55,322 bases of DNA from Bacteriovoracaceae bacterium UBA4096 (GCA_002381945.1 DFXY01000052.1:81896-137217); one strand, 5' to 3'. Positions 35,669-44,437 are shown, counted from the stretch's first letter. Notes: generated by a model not told the origin, from the letters alone. A program made the numbers and translations.

Positions 35669-36859
35669 ATGAATAGAAACTTAAGCCAACGCTATAACAT
35701 TTCTCTTGCTGATGATCCAAAGACCATGAAGCGCATTGAACTTGCTTTAAAACGCAGTAAAGAACTGGATCAAACTGCCATGATGGAACTCTCGGCAAAA
35801 GAGTTTAACTATGAAACATGTAAAGATGAGATGTGGAATCCGGAGAGGTTCTCATTACTCTATAAAACCTGGATCTGGGAGCAATCAACTCCCGAGCAGA
35901 AAATAAAACTCAATCAGCTATTCTGGGTCGCCTATTATTCACAGATTATTTCGGCCGAAATCGCAACCCTCTTTTATAACCAGACTAGTGCAGCTGCCCT
36001 CTACGGGATCGAAGACTTTAAGGTCGTCTGTGATACTCTGGATCTCGAATCGGCTCAGGAGCGGGCCCACATTCACGCTTTCAAGATGATTGGTGAAAAA
36101 TTTGAACAGGAAAATTTCGGGGAAAGGATTTTTACTTATCCAATGAGAACCCCTTTTGAAAAAACCATGTTGTATTCCGATTTGGGAAAAATTAAACAAT
36201 GGTTAAGAAAGTGTCAGTTGCAGGCCTTTACCATGATCTCGGCCAATTCACCTTTCATTGGCTGTCAGTATTTCACTGTGCGCGGTCTTCGGACATTAAA
36301 CGGCAAGATCGTTCAACATCAGTTATCCCGCTATTATAACGAACATCAGGATAAGGAAAACTCTCCTATCCCCTCAAAAGTCAGCTACTACCATTTCATC
36401 GATGAGTCTTTTCATTTCAATACTTCTACCGTAGTAGGTCATGATGTGATCAACTCTTTACCCAAGCCTTCAAAGCTTGAGATGCTAATCGGCAATATGG
36501 CCATCCGGGGCTGCCAGATGGATCACTACAACTTCTCAACTGCTATCAATGGCATTTTCTGGTATGACCCTGCCCTTTATCCGAATATTTATAAGATCCT
36601 GCGCTCCAAGATCTTTAACATGGATCATGATGAAGCTCTGGAGGCCATGAGAAAATCGTTTTGTGAAGAAAGCGAAGGCATGATGGCAAGTTATAAGACC
36701 CATCGTGAATCAGTCGATAGCTACAAGGCCTATCTTCAGGATTTTCAATACATCACCAAGGAAAATAAAGAACTCGCCTTCATGGCAAGTAACAATCTGG
36801 AAAAACATCTTAGGACCAATCGCAATGCCTTTTCGACTTTCAAAAGGAAGGTCGCCTAA
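35669..36859 (+). CDS. AurF-like diiron oxygenase
   Basis: A 396-residue, mostly helical protein. Candidate diiron ligands are E97 (AEIATLFY), E131-x2-H134 (ERAH) and H242-x3-E246-x2-H249 (HFIDESFH). That last spacing equals the H-x3-E-x2-H of AurF, the p-aminobenzoate N-oxygenase. The glutamate AurF has between these two groups (E196) has no obvious counterpart: the helix around KCQLQAFTMISAN carries none. It could oxidise an amine, hydroxylate or desaturate. It starts 8 bp after the Rieske gene and its stop overlaps the ferredoxin ATG by one base (TAATG). Confidence 0.7.
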   Translation: MNRNLSQRYNISLADDPKTMKRIELALKRSKELDQTAMMELSAKEFNYETCKDEMWNPERFSLLYKTWIWEQSTPEQKIKLNQLFWVAYYSQIISAEIATLFYNQTSAAALYGIEDFKVVCDTLDLESAQERAHIHAFKMIGEKFEQENFGERIFTYPMRTPFEKTMLYSDLGKIKQWLRKCQLQAFTMISANSPFIGCQYFTVRGLRTLNGKIVQHQLSRYYNEHQDKENSPIPSKVSYYHFIDESFHFNTSTVVGHDVINSLPKPSKLEMLIGNMAIRGCQMDHYNFSTAINGIFWYDPALYPNIYKILRSKIFNMDHDEALEAMRKSFCEESEGMMASYKTHRESVDSYKAYLQDFQYITKENKELAFMASNNLEKHLRTNRNAFSTFKRKVA

Positions 36860-37155
36860 TGAGCTTTCGAGTAGAGTTTAGCGATTCTGATAAAGAAGCG
36901 GTGGAGCTTCAGGAAGGCGATTGCCTGTCTGAGAAACTCACCATTCAGAATTCCCCTATTCTCTTTGGTTGCCGGATTGGTATTTGTGGAACATGTGCCG
37001 TTGAAGTTTTAGAAGAGAAGGGAGACCCACTACATCCCAGAACTCATGATGAAACCGAATTTTTGGGGACAATGGCACCAGATAGGAACAAAGTCAGACT
37101 TGCCTGCCAGATTCATATCAATACTAATATAAAAATTAAAAAAACCGAGATCTGA
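36859..37155 (+). CDS. Plant-type [2Fe-2S] ferredoxin
   Basis: A 98-residue electron carrier. Cluster ligands are C38, C43, C46 (CRIGICGTC) and C83 (ACQ), the CX4CX2C...C plant-type pattern. It is the only electron-transfer protein in the cluster and presumably feeds one or more of the three Rieske and the diiron enzymes. No ferredoxin reductase is encoded in the window. Coupled on both sides by one-base overlaps (TAATG and TGATG). Confidence 0.93.
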   Translation: MSFRVEFSDSDKEAVELQEGDCLSEKLTIQNSPILFGCRIGICGTCAVEVLEEKGDPLHPRTHDETEFLGTMAPDRNKVRLACQIHINTNIKIKKTEI

Positions 37156-38171
37156 TGAAGCAAGAAGATTTCTGGTATATCGTCGCCGAAGGGCACGAGC
37201 TTAAAAAGAATCAAGTCATCTCTCGCTCTATCTTGGGTGAGTGGTTAGCAGTCTTTCGAGACGATGCAGGAAAAGTTTCTGTCTTACAGGATAAGTGCCT
37301 TCACCGGACGGCGCAAATCTCTCGCGGTAAAGTCACCAATGGACAACTGCAGTGCCCTTATCATGGCTGGACTTATAATCAGACGGGAGAAGTCACGGCC
37401 ATTCCTTCCATGGGTGAAAGCTTTAAACCTGGATCAAAATGCGCCAAGACCTATGAGGTGATTGAGCAGGAAGATTATATTTATGTCAGGCTCGCAAGTG
37501 GAAGTCATGAAACCAGGCCTTTTTCTATGCCTTGTTACAAGGCCCCTGGTTATACCACGATCCGTTTGCAGAATGTTTTTAAAAACAATGTCACAAACTG
37601 CGCTGAGAACTTTGTAGATATTCCTCATACCACTTTTGTTCATCCTAAAATTTTCCGTGATGCCAAACATGAAAAGTTCGGGGCCCATATCCTTCGGGAA
37701 GAAGGTAGAGTTAAAGTCACTTATAAAAACGAGAAAAAAAATTTCGGATGGTTCTCATGGTTTCTTAATCCAACCGGCGAAGAAATCGGTCACACCGATG
37801 AATTCTTCGTGCCTAATATTACCAGCGTGCATTACCGTTTCAGTGGGCAGAATCATTTCATTATCACTTCTCAGTCAATTCCAATAAACGATGAGGAAAC
37901 TCTGGTGTACACGGATCTGACTTATAACTATGGTATCTGGACCCGATTCAGCCGACCTCTGGTCAGATGGCAGGCACAAACAATTATTGATCAGGATGTC
38001 GAGATTCTGAATAATCAAATGAAAACGATTAAAAAATACGGTGCTCATTTTCAGAACTCTCCGGCAGATATTATTCATACCTGGATTGAATCCATTCAAT
38101 CGGAAGTGGCCCAAGGCCGGGATCCCAAACTGCTCCCGCGAAAAGAAACGGAGATTGAGTTTTGGGTATAA
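37155..38171 (+). CDS. Rieske oxygenase 2 (VanA/Pdr-type)
   Basis: A 338-residue Rieske oxygenase distinct from the other two. Rieske site C48-x-H50 (CLHR) and C67-x2-H70 (CPYHGW); catalytic iron site N152, D155, H158, H163 in ENFVDIPHTTFVH, the common form in vanillate demethylase-like and phthalate-dioxygenase-like enzymes. Alone such enzymes hydroxylate aromatic or lipid substrates or demethylate ethers. It shares its first base with the ferredoxin stop codon, arguing that this ferredoxin is its donor. Confidence 0.9.
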   Translation: MKQEDFWYIVAEGHELKKNQVISRSILGEWLAVFRDDAGKVSVLQDKCLHRTAQISRGKVTNGQLQCPYHGWTYNQTGEVTAIPSMGESFKPGSKCAKTYEVIEQEDYIYVRLASGSHETRPFSMPCYKAPGYTTIRLQNVFKNNVTNCAENFVDIPHTTFVHPKIFRDAKHEKFGAHILREEGRVKVTYKNEKKNFGWFSWFLNPTGEEIGHTDEFFVPNITSVHYRFSGQNHFIITSQSIPINDEETLVYTDLTYNYGIWTRFSRPLVRWQAQTIIDQDVEILNNQMKTIKKYGAHFQNSPADIIHTWIESIQSEVAQGRDPKLLPRKETEIEFWV

Positions 38172-38905
38172 ATACCATCCTCCTCTTTATCACTTTCTCA
38201 CTGCTCATCATTCTGGGTTTATTGAATGAGGAAAGAAGACAGGCGGCCTTCTCCCGCTCACAAAATGAATGGACCGTAGATATCATGGGACTTCTGATTC
38301 AAGGAGTTTTGATTCCCGCCTTTCCTTTTATTATGGTGCCTATATTAATTTCATTTTTTCCGGATCATAAGGGAATATTTGATGTTCATCCGATACTTGG
38401 ATTCTCATTGAGCTTCCTATTGGTGGATTATCTTTATTACTGGAATCATCGCCTCTTTCATCGCCGGAGTTACTGGCCAATTCACCGTCTGCACCATAGT
38501 TCCCGGCAACTGGATATTTTTGCAACTTCACGCAATTCAGTCGTGACTTCTTTTCTTTTTATTTATGTTTGGTCACAAATCCTGGGAATGTTCTTTTTAA
38601 AAGATAGCACTCCCTACATGCTGGGTTTGGGTCTGACTTTTGCCCTGGACCTCTGGCGGCATAGTGGAATGAAACAGCCGCAGTGGATGCATTTCACTCT
38701 GGGTAAAATTCTCATCCTGCCTGAGCAGCATGTCCTCCACCATTCATTAACGGGTAGAACTAAAAACTATGGAGCGAACTTTTGTTGGTGGGATCAGCTT
38801 CATGGAACTTACTCACAGACCTTGATTGAAAATAAGAATCTGGAAAATATCAAAGGGAAAAATATCTGGCGGGAACTATTCATTCCCTGGAAGGTTGAAC
38901 GATGA
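38162..38905 (+). CDS. Fatty-acid hydroxylase / sterol desaturase superfamily membrane protein
   Basis: A 247-residue integral membrane diiron enzyme. The eight-histidine signature is visible: H96RLFH100, H108RLHH112 and H190VLHH194, with the later NYGANFCWWDQLHGTY typical of the family. About four hydrophobic helices flank the boxes. Members hydroxylate fatty acyl or sphingoid chains, or oxidise sterols and carotenoids. The start is TTG 38162, 10 nt before the stop of the upstream gene, with GGAG about 9 nt before; no ATG is available at the N-terminus. Confidence 0.88.
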   Translation: MGINTILLFITFSLLIILGLLNEERRQAAFSRSQNEWTVDIMGLLIQGVLIPAFPFIMVPILISFFPDHKGIFDVHPILGFSLSFLLVDYLYYWNHRLFHRRSYWPIHRLHHSSRQLDIFATSRNSVVTSFLFIYVWSQILGMFFLKDSTPYMLGLGLTFALDLWRHSGMKQPQWMHFTLGKILILPEQHVLHHSLTGRTKNYGANFCWWDQLHGTYSQTLIENKNLENIKGKNIWRELFIPWKVER

Positions 38906-39510
38906 CCATCGGTGGAAAGATCATCTCCTTATTTCCTTTGTTCTATTTAGTAACTGTTTTAAGCTGGTTATTTAAAATGTTCTGGCATTTCGAATTTTAT
39001 GACTTTCTGATCCTCCCAGTAATCATTTATCTCTTTCCACTCATTCTTCACCGCATCCATTTTTTGTTTTTCCCTTTTGATGAAGGCCACTGGATATTAT
39101 CCGAAAAAAAATACAATCCCTGGTGGGCCTCTCACATGTTTCAGTTTCCCTTCATCGCTTGCCCCTGGATTGAGAGTTTAATCCATTTTATTCCCGGTCT
39201 TTATTCAGTTTGGCTAAGGGCCTGGGGCAGTAAAATTGGAAAAGGTGTCTTTTGGACTCCACGAGTAGAAGTTATTGACCGAGGTTTGATAGAAGTTGGT
39301 GATTATGCTGTCTTTGGTCATATCACCGCTTTGTGCTCCCATATGGTGGCCGAGATAGAAGGGAAGCCTTCTTTGGTCATAAAAAAAATTCGCATTGGTG
39401 ATAAGGCGTTCATTGGTGCCGACTCTCAGTTGGGACCGGGTGCGGAAGTTCCATCACGAACAATTCTAAAAGTGAAGACCAGACTCTTCTGGCGTGGTGA
39501 GTGGAAGTGA
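38902..39510 (+). CDS. Membrane-anchored hexapeptide (left-handed beta-helix) acyltransferase
   Basis: A 202-residue protein with two N-terminal membrane helices (about 8-25 and 35-55) and a hexapeptide-repeat domain from about residue 108: GKGVFWTPRVEVIDRG, IEVGDYAVFGHITALCSH, VIKKIRIGDKAFIGADSQLG, PGAEVPSRTIL. H140 in VFGHIT is a candidate catalytic base. Beta-helix enzymes of this kind acylate sugars, amines or alcohols from acyl-CoA or acyl carriers. The membrane anchor suggests a lipid-phase substrate or product. ATGA overlap with the upstream gene. Confidence 0.78.
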   Translation: MTIGGKIISLFPLFYLVTVLSWLFKMFWHFEFYDFLILPVIIYLFPLILHRIHFLFFPFDEGHWILSEKKYNPWWASHMFQFPFIACPWIESLIHFIPGLYSVWLRAWGSKIGKGVFWTPRVEVIDRGLIEVGDYAVFGHITALCSHMVAEIEGKPSLVIKKIRIGDKAFIGADSQLGPGAEVPSRTILKVKTRLFWRGEWK

Positions 39511-40910
39511 GCCTTCCCTTTACCTTGGCTAAAATTATTCTTTCCCTTTTGGGAAACAGAAGAAGGCAAGAGTTCATTCGGGCCTGTCAAAATCCGGCCC
39601 GAACCCAGGAAGACTTAAAAAATAAAATTCTGAAAAATTCACTCAAAGCTTTTCCTGACAGACCCACAACATACCTTGATTATGAAGGGAGCCCTTCTCT
39701 AACCAAAGAAGCTGTTGCATTTAAAGAGACAACCTCCGGCTCAACGGGAAGCAAAAAACAGATCCCCTATACCAAGTCATTACTTAAATCTTTTGAGCAT
39801 ATGTTCCTTCTGTGGGCCCATGACCTGATTTTCCATTCTGATCTTGGAATCAAGAAAGGAAAATTCTTTATGAGTGTTTCTCCCCAGATTGGAGAAAAGC
39901 CTGAGGATGATCGAAAATACTTATCCCCGATTTTGAGTTTTCTCTTAACTCCTTTTCTGGTTTCCAATCCTGATAAGCATAAGGCCCGAACTTCCGAGGA
40001 ATTCCTGATGAATATTTCCCGGGAACTACTACATGCACGGGATTTAGAAATCATATCTATCTGGAGTCCAACATATCTTTTAAGTCTCATGGACTTTATC
40101 GATAAAAATAAACAGCAACTTGGATTAAAAAACGAAGTTATCCACTGGGATAGAGTCTGGCCTGAACTTAAACTCATTTCTTGCTGGACAGAAGCTCAGG
40201 CGGAGAAGTCGGCCAGTCGACTAAAAGAAAAACTACCGGGTGTATTTATTCAGGGTAAGGGTCTGCTTTCAACCGAAGCCCCGGTGACAATCCCCTGGAG
40301 TCTCGCTCGCGGAAATGTTCCATTACTGACTGAGACTTACTTGGAATTTCTGGATAAAGACCAACACATTTTGAAACTGCATGAATTAAACATTGGCGAG
40401 ACCTATGTGGTTTTAACCAGTCAATTTAACGGTTATCTTCGTTACAATACTCAGGATGAAGTGCAGGTCACAGGATTTTATCATCACACTCCTATCCTGA
40501 GCTTTCTGGGGCGAACCGGTCAGTACTCAGATCTCGCAGGAGAAAAACTCTCTGAGAGTATACTTAAGCGGCTTTACTCAAATACGAACGCTTCATTTTT
40601 AATTGTTCCAGATGAATCCCATGATCTTCCTCGTTATGTTATTTACGTGGATACCTCTATCCCTGAACCGGATATGGATTGGGAAAAACCCTTAATGGAA
40701 AACCATCATTACAAACTCGCACGAAGCTTGGGCCAGTTAAGTCCAGTGAAAGTTCTTACTCTTCCAGATTTAAATCAAAAAATAATGGAATTTTACCAGC
40801 AGCAAGGTATGGTCCTGGGTGATATTAAAGAAAAACTTCTCATCACAAAACCTTTAGAAGCTCGAAATTTTATAGAATGGATTGAGCTAGAACTTGGGTC
40901 ATCTCTTTGA
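39507..40910 (+). CDS. GH3-family acyl-adenylating (acyl-amido) synthetase
   Basis: A 467-residue member of the GH3 branch of adenylating enzymes. The phosphate loop is KETTSGSTGSKKQIPYT (about residues 73-88), followed by LSTEAPVTIPW, a YLEF strand and YLRYNTQDEVQVTGFY, then FLGRTGQYSDLAGEKLSE. Plant GH3 enzymes activate jasmonate, auxin or benzoate with ATP and join them to amino acids; bacterial members are poorly known. GTG 39507 gives a 4-nt GTGA overlap with the previous gene; GTG 39501 is an alternative start. Its end overlaps the opposing operon by 41 bp. Confidence 0.85.
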   Translation: MSLPFTLAKIILSLLGNRRRQEFIRACQNPARTQEDLKNKILKNSLKAFPDRPTTYLDYEGSPSLTKEAVAFKETTSGSTGSKKQIPYTKSLLKSFEHMFLLWAHDLIFHSDLGIKKGKFFMSVSPQIGEKPEDDRKYLSPILSFLLTPFLVSNPDKHKARTSEEFLMNISRELLHARDLEIISIWSPTYLLSLMDFIDKNKQQLGLKNEVIHWDRVWPELKLISCWTEAQAEKSASRLKEKLPGVFIQGKGLLSTEAPVTIPWSLARGNVPLLTETYLEFLDKDQHILKLHELNIGETYVVLTSQFNGYLRYNTQDEVQVTGFYHHTPILSFLGRTGQYSDLAGEKLSESILKRLYSNTNASFLIVPDESHDLPRYVIYVDTSIPEPDMDWEKPLMENHHYKLARSLGQLSPVKVLTLPDLNQKIMEFYQQQGMVLGDIKEKLLITKPLEARNFIEWIELELGSSL

Positions 40911-41814
40911 GATTTAGAGGTTTTAGTATCCCCTTCTCCCGGATTGATTTCATCACTTCATCTGGTAAGCTCTTACAAAGTAACTGCTCCAGGATCTCAA
41001 GCTTATCACTGGTCTTGCGAACAGCTTCAGTTTCAGTGAGGAGGGTTTCTAATTGCTCAGGAGTACCGTGGCCTTCTAACTGCTTAAAAATCTCTTCACA
41101 AGACCCGTAAGGACCAATTTTCACCATAAAGGCAACCCTCTCAAGGTAATCCATGAATTCGGCAACCTCGACTGAAGTTAAACCAAGATGAGTTTTATGA
41201 GAGGAAAAAAGAAGAACCCCGGCCGAGTGATGGCGAATCTCATCTTTAAGAATACTTTTAAAAGCATTGGCCACATCTTCATCCATGGAAGCTTTGGCCA
41301 GACTCTTATAATAGTGCAGTCCCCATCCTTCCAATAAAATCTGAATCATAAGAAGGTGTGAAGGTTTACTCGCTTCCTGGATAATCTCTCCAATTAACAG
41401 GGCAAAAGAAGGGATGTCGGATAGAGTGGTATTAAAATTTGTCAGGGATTCAATCAGGCGTAAATGTTTGGCCTCTTCTTCTCCAACAAAACAAAAGAAA
41501 GCGCGCTCTTCTTTTGATTTTGCAGCAAGATTCATTTTTCCGGCATAGGCCATACCCGCACATTCAATAAAGTAAGCTTCTTGTAGAATTTTCTGACTTA
41601 ACTTGACTAGAACCTGTTTTTTCTTTTCATCAGTCAGAGATTTCCAGATTGAAGAATCTCGTAAATGGAAAAAGTCTTCATTCCAAAAAGCCTGATCGGT
41701 CTTACCCACCGGCTGTCGATTCTCCCCATGAACTTTGGCAGTTAAATCCAGTAGATTTAAAAACTCCTTATTATCACGGGCCAGATTCTCCAGGAATAGA
41801 TTGGGAAGTTTCAA
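40870..41814 (-). CDS. Ferritin-like diiron protein
   Basis: A 314-residue helical protein with a four-helix diiron site: E79 or E84 (EAYFIECAG), E114-x2-H117 (EEEAKH), E162 (LLEGWG) and E192-x2-H195 (DEIRHH). It is longer than ferritins and resembles ferritin-like oxygenases or the MiaE/DUF455 groups. The last 100 residues are outside the diiron domain. It is the final gene of the four-gene opposing operon, starting 4 nt inside the SDR gene, and converges on the GH3 gene. Confidence 0.75.
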   Translation of the reverse strand: MKLPNLFLENLARDNKEFLNLLDLTAKVHGENRQPVGKTDQAFWNEDFFHLRDSSIWKSLTDEKKKQVLVKLSQKILQEAYFIECAGMAYAGKMNLAAKSKEERAFFCFVGEEEAKHLRLIESLTNFNTTLSDIPSFALLIGEIIQEASKPSHLLMIQILLEGWGLHYYKSLAKASMDEDVANAFKSILKDEIRHHSAGVLLFSSHKTHLGLTSVEVAEFMDYLERVAFMVKIGPYGSCEEIFKQLEGHGTPEQLETLLTETEAVRKTSDKLEILEQLLCKSLPDEVMKSIREKGILKPLNLKEMTQVLAQSIL

Positions 41815-42659
41815 GCCGGACCTCGCAGAAAAACTTTACTGAACACTTTATCCATCAAGCGGAAGTACAAGCCCGAAGGTAAACAGCGTTTTAAAAAATG
41901 AGAGAGCTTCCCATCCTGTCCAAAGACCTTACGCATTGGTAGCTGAGATTTCAATGATAGTTTTAATACTCCCTCTGCCACTTCAATTGGTTGCTGAGGT
42001 TTTCGCTGAGAAATTTTTGTATGTAGTTCTTTATAGTTATTAAACTGCCTGCGATAGATGGAATCTGAATTTTCCTGACTCCATAAAAGGTTACTCCCAA
42101 AGTTTGTTCGGTATCCACCCGGTTCAATGATACATACCTGCACACCATGGGGAGCAAGTTCTCCTCGGAGTGATTCTGATAAACCTTCAACAGCGTATTT
42201 ACTGGCACAATAAAGGCTGGTCAGGGGAAATCCCATGAAGCCAAAAACAGAAGAGAAGTTAAAAACTTTACCATGGCTTTTTCTTAACATCGGAAGAAAG
42301 GCCCGGGTCACATTAATCGTACCAAAGAAATTAACTTCCATCTGATAACGGATTTCTTCTTCCTGCAAATCTTCCAGAGCACCAAATAATCCATACCCAG
42401 CGGCGTTGATTAAAATATCCACTTTTCCAAAGTGCCCTTCAATCAAATTTTTGGCCACTGCCACTTCTTCTTTATTCGCGACATCCATCGTGACTTCCAG
42501 TAGTTTTTCCTTATAGTGTGCCCTTTCCTGCTCAAAAATCTCCTGCCGTCTGGTTAAGTTTCTGCCGGTTGCAACGACGGTATCACCATTTTTCAAGAAA
42601 GCTTCAACCATCAACTTACCAAAGCCGGAAGTTGAACCAGTGATCAGAACTATTCGCAT
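41811..42659 (-). CDS. Short-chain dehydrogenase/reductase (SDR)
   Basis: A 282-residue classical SDR. The nucleotide loop is TGSTSGFG (7-14), NAAG at 85-88, serine in NFSSVFG, and the catalytic pair Y150-x3-K154 (YCASK). The following EPGGYRTNF is typical of classical SDRs acting on lipid or steroid alcohols. A C-terminal extension of about 60 residues may cap the active site. In this cluster it would interconvert an alcohol made by one of the oxygenases and a ketone. It overlaps both neighbours (10 and 4 nt). Confidence 0.92.
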   Translation of the reverse strand: MRIVLITGSTSGFGKLMVEAFLKNGDTVVATGRNLTRRQEIFEQERAHYKEKLLEVTMDVANKEEVAVAKNLIEGHFGKVDILINAAGYGLFGALEDLQEEEIRYQMEVNFFGTINVTRAFLPMLRKSHGKVFNFSSVFGFMGFPLTSLYCASKYAVEGLSESLRGELAPHGVQVCIIEPGGYRTNFGSNLLWSQENSDSIYRRQFNNYKELHTKISQRKPQQPIEVAEGVLKLSLKSQLPMRKVFGQDGKLSHFLKRCLPSGLYFRLMDKVFSKVFLRGPA

Positions 42660-43384
42660 TTTTTTCTCGCTTTAAAAGTTTTTTTCAAGGCATATTTAAC
42701 AGGCATCCATACCGTCATTTTAGCAATACAAGTCAGTTCATGCCCTTGTGACCATTCAGGATTTTTTTCCTGAAAGAAGGAAACTTTAGGGTCTTGTAGT
42801 AACTCAGGAGTGATATCAGCAACATGTTCTTTTAAAGCACAGGATTTACCATGATGAATGATTAAATCCCTCCCTGGATGATAGTAATCGCCAAATTTTA
42901 AAGTATAAAAATCATTCATGAGTTTTTTATATTCAGGTGGGGTCAGCTGATCATGACGAGGATAATGGGTACTAAAGTTTTTTGCCATTAACAGATAGGT
43001 TTTATATCCCTTAGAGATTAAGAACCAATACACCGCCGTACCGGGCCGTTTCATTTTAAGTTTCCATAAGTATTTAAGAAATTCAATTCCCAAGGCAGAC
43101 GATCCCCAATAATCCCTGTTAATTACCGTATCACCACTGTAAACGCCGATGACTTTTTTGCCGGATTTTTTCAAAGGCATTCGGAGCAGGGTTGAAAATC
43201 CCTGAATGATACGCGTTTTTTTGTCCCGCAGAAGAATAACGTGATTTTTTTCAATCAGATCCTGTTCAAAGCTTTGTAGAGAATGATTTTCATAATATTC
43301 AGAAAATAGCTCATACATACGGTCAATATCAGACCGTTTGATCTTCTTCACTCTCACCGTACTCGCTTTAAGTCCATTCTTCAT
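42650..43384 (-). CDS. GNAT-like acyltransferase, unassigned
   Basis: A 244-residue protein that begins like a GNAT N-acyltransferase: a first helix IDRMYELFSEYYE, then strands HVILLRDKKTRIIQGFSTLL and GVYSGDTVINRDYWGSSALG, where the GN5-type fold would bind acyl-CoA. The segment YWFLISKGYKTYLLMAKNFS with YPRHDQ is distinctive and I believe typical of an uncharacterised family, though I cannot name it. The C-terminus is basic. It overlaps the third Rieske gene by an ATGA and the SDR gene by 10 nt. Confidence 0.55.
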   Translation of the reverse strand: MKNGLKASTVRVKKIKRSDIDRMYELFSEYYENHSLQSFEQDLIEKNHVILLRDKKTRIIQGFSTLLRMPLKKSGKKVIGVYSGDTVINRDYWGSSALGIEFLKYLWKLKMKRPGTAVYWFLISKGYKTYLLMAKNFSTHYPRHDQLTPPEYKKLMNDFYTLKFGDYYHPGRDLIIHHGKSCALKEHVADITPELLQDPKVSFFQEKNPEWSQGHELTCIAKMTVWMPVKYALKKTFKARKKCE

Positions 43385-44430
43385 GAAAGTTTCCAGGGCG
43401 AAGACTTAAGTTTATTTACATACTGAATGTATTGACTGATAGGGCGGTCAATGGGCAAAAGATTGGCCGGGTAAAATCGCATGTTTTCATAAACAGCTCC
43501 ATCTTCGCCTTGCAAGGCGAAGAAGGCCCTTTTAGTCAGCCATAATAAAAATGCCGAGATCAAGGGGCCCAAAAGACCAGTTCTTTTTCTAGTGACATAA
43601 ATCGGCTGCACCATCATTCGCCCTTTTTCCAAGGGCCGATAGGCAAATATCATGTGCAGGGTTGGCCATTTTTGGCCGAAGAAAGCAACATCCTTCATTA
43701 AAGTCAGAAAGCCATTATTGCCATGATCATATCTCATGGAATAAGAATATTCTGGACCCAGGAAATAGCGCGCTAACTTTTCACGGATTTTCCCTTCCCC
43801 TATTTTTCCAGTGAGGGTGATATCAATTCGGTTTCCATCTTCCGGTTCCGCTATATCAACCTTCATTTCAATTTCCAGGTCATGCACCGTTTTTAAATGT
43901 TGGGGATCTATGCCATTGATCATCGTGACGTGATGATGGCAGGAGCGCTCATATTTCTTACCAAACTCGATAAGAATTTTTTCGTTCGAATCGATCTCCT
44001 GAAAATTCACTAAAGAATGAGAGGGATTTCGGGATGGATAAATCCAGATGGATTCAAACTTTTCGCACACTGAATAGGACGGGACTTTTATTTTCTCCGG
44101 GATATCTTTTTGGCAGGGAATCTTGGTGCAACTCCCCTCGGAATCAAACTGCCAGTGATGAAAAAAACACCGCACTGTATTTTGGACAACTTTACCTTTA
44201 CCTAAATGGGTTCCCATATGGGGACAATAAGCATCTAAAGCGGCTACCTTACCATCCGTTCCACGGTATAAAACTAATTCTTGTCCACAAAATTCAAGAG
44301 CCTTTACTTCATTTAAAGATAACTCTTTTGAAGGCATGGCAAAGTACCAACCATAAGCGACCTCATTCCAATTATTGAAAACAGGAAAGTCCTGAATGGG
44401 CTGAGTCGATTGATTTTTTACTTTATACAT
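43381..44430 (-). CDS. Rieske oxygenase 3 (paralogue of oxygenase 1)
   Basis: A 349-residue Rieske oxygenase. Rieske site C69-x-H71 (CPHMGTHL) and C88-x2-H91 (CFFHHW); catalytic site N172, D175, H178, H183 (NGIDPQHLKTVH). It shares with oxygenase 1 the unusual MIN-x-ID-x-QH-x3-VH site, ELVLYRG-DGK, a lysine-bearing IP-x-QKDI segment and the tail VTK/R-QR/KR-GL-G-L. The two look like an old duplication, now heading opposite operons. No Shine-Dalgarno; probable leaderless start. Confidence 0.9.
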   Translation of the reverse strand: MYKVKNQSTQPIQDFPVFNNWNEVAYGWYFAMPSKELSLNEVKALEFCGQELVLYRGTDGKVAALDAYCPHMGTHLGKGKVVQNTVRCFFHHWQFDSEGSCTKIPCQKDIPEKIKVPSYSVCEKFESIWIYPSRNPSHSLVNFQEIDSNEKILIEFGKKYERSCHHHVTMINGIDPQHLKTVHDLEIEMKVDIAEPEDGNRIDITLTGKIGEGKIREKLARYFLGPEYSYSMRYDHGNNGFLTLMKDVAFFGQKWPTLHMIFAYRPLEKGRMMVQPIYVTRKRTGLLGPLISAFLLWLTKRAFFALQGEDGAVYENMRFYPANLLPIDRPISQYIQYVNKLKSSPWKLS

Positions 44431-44437
44431 CTTTTAA

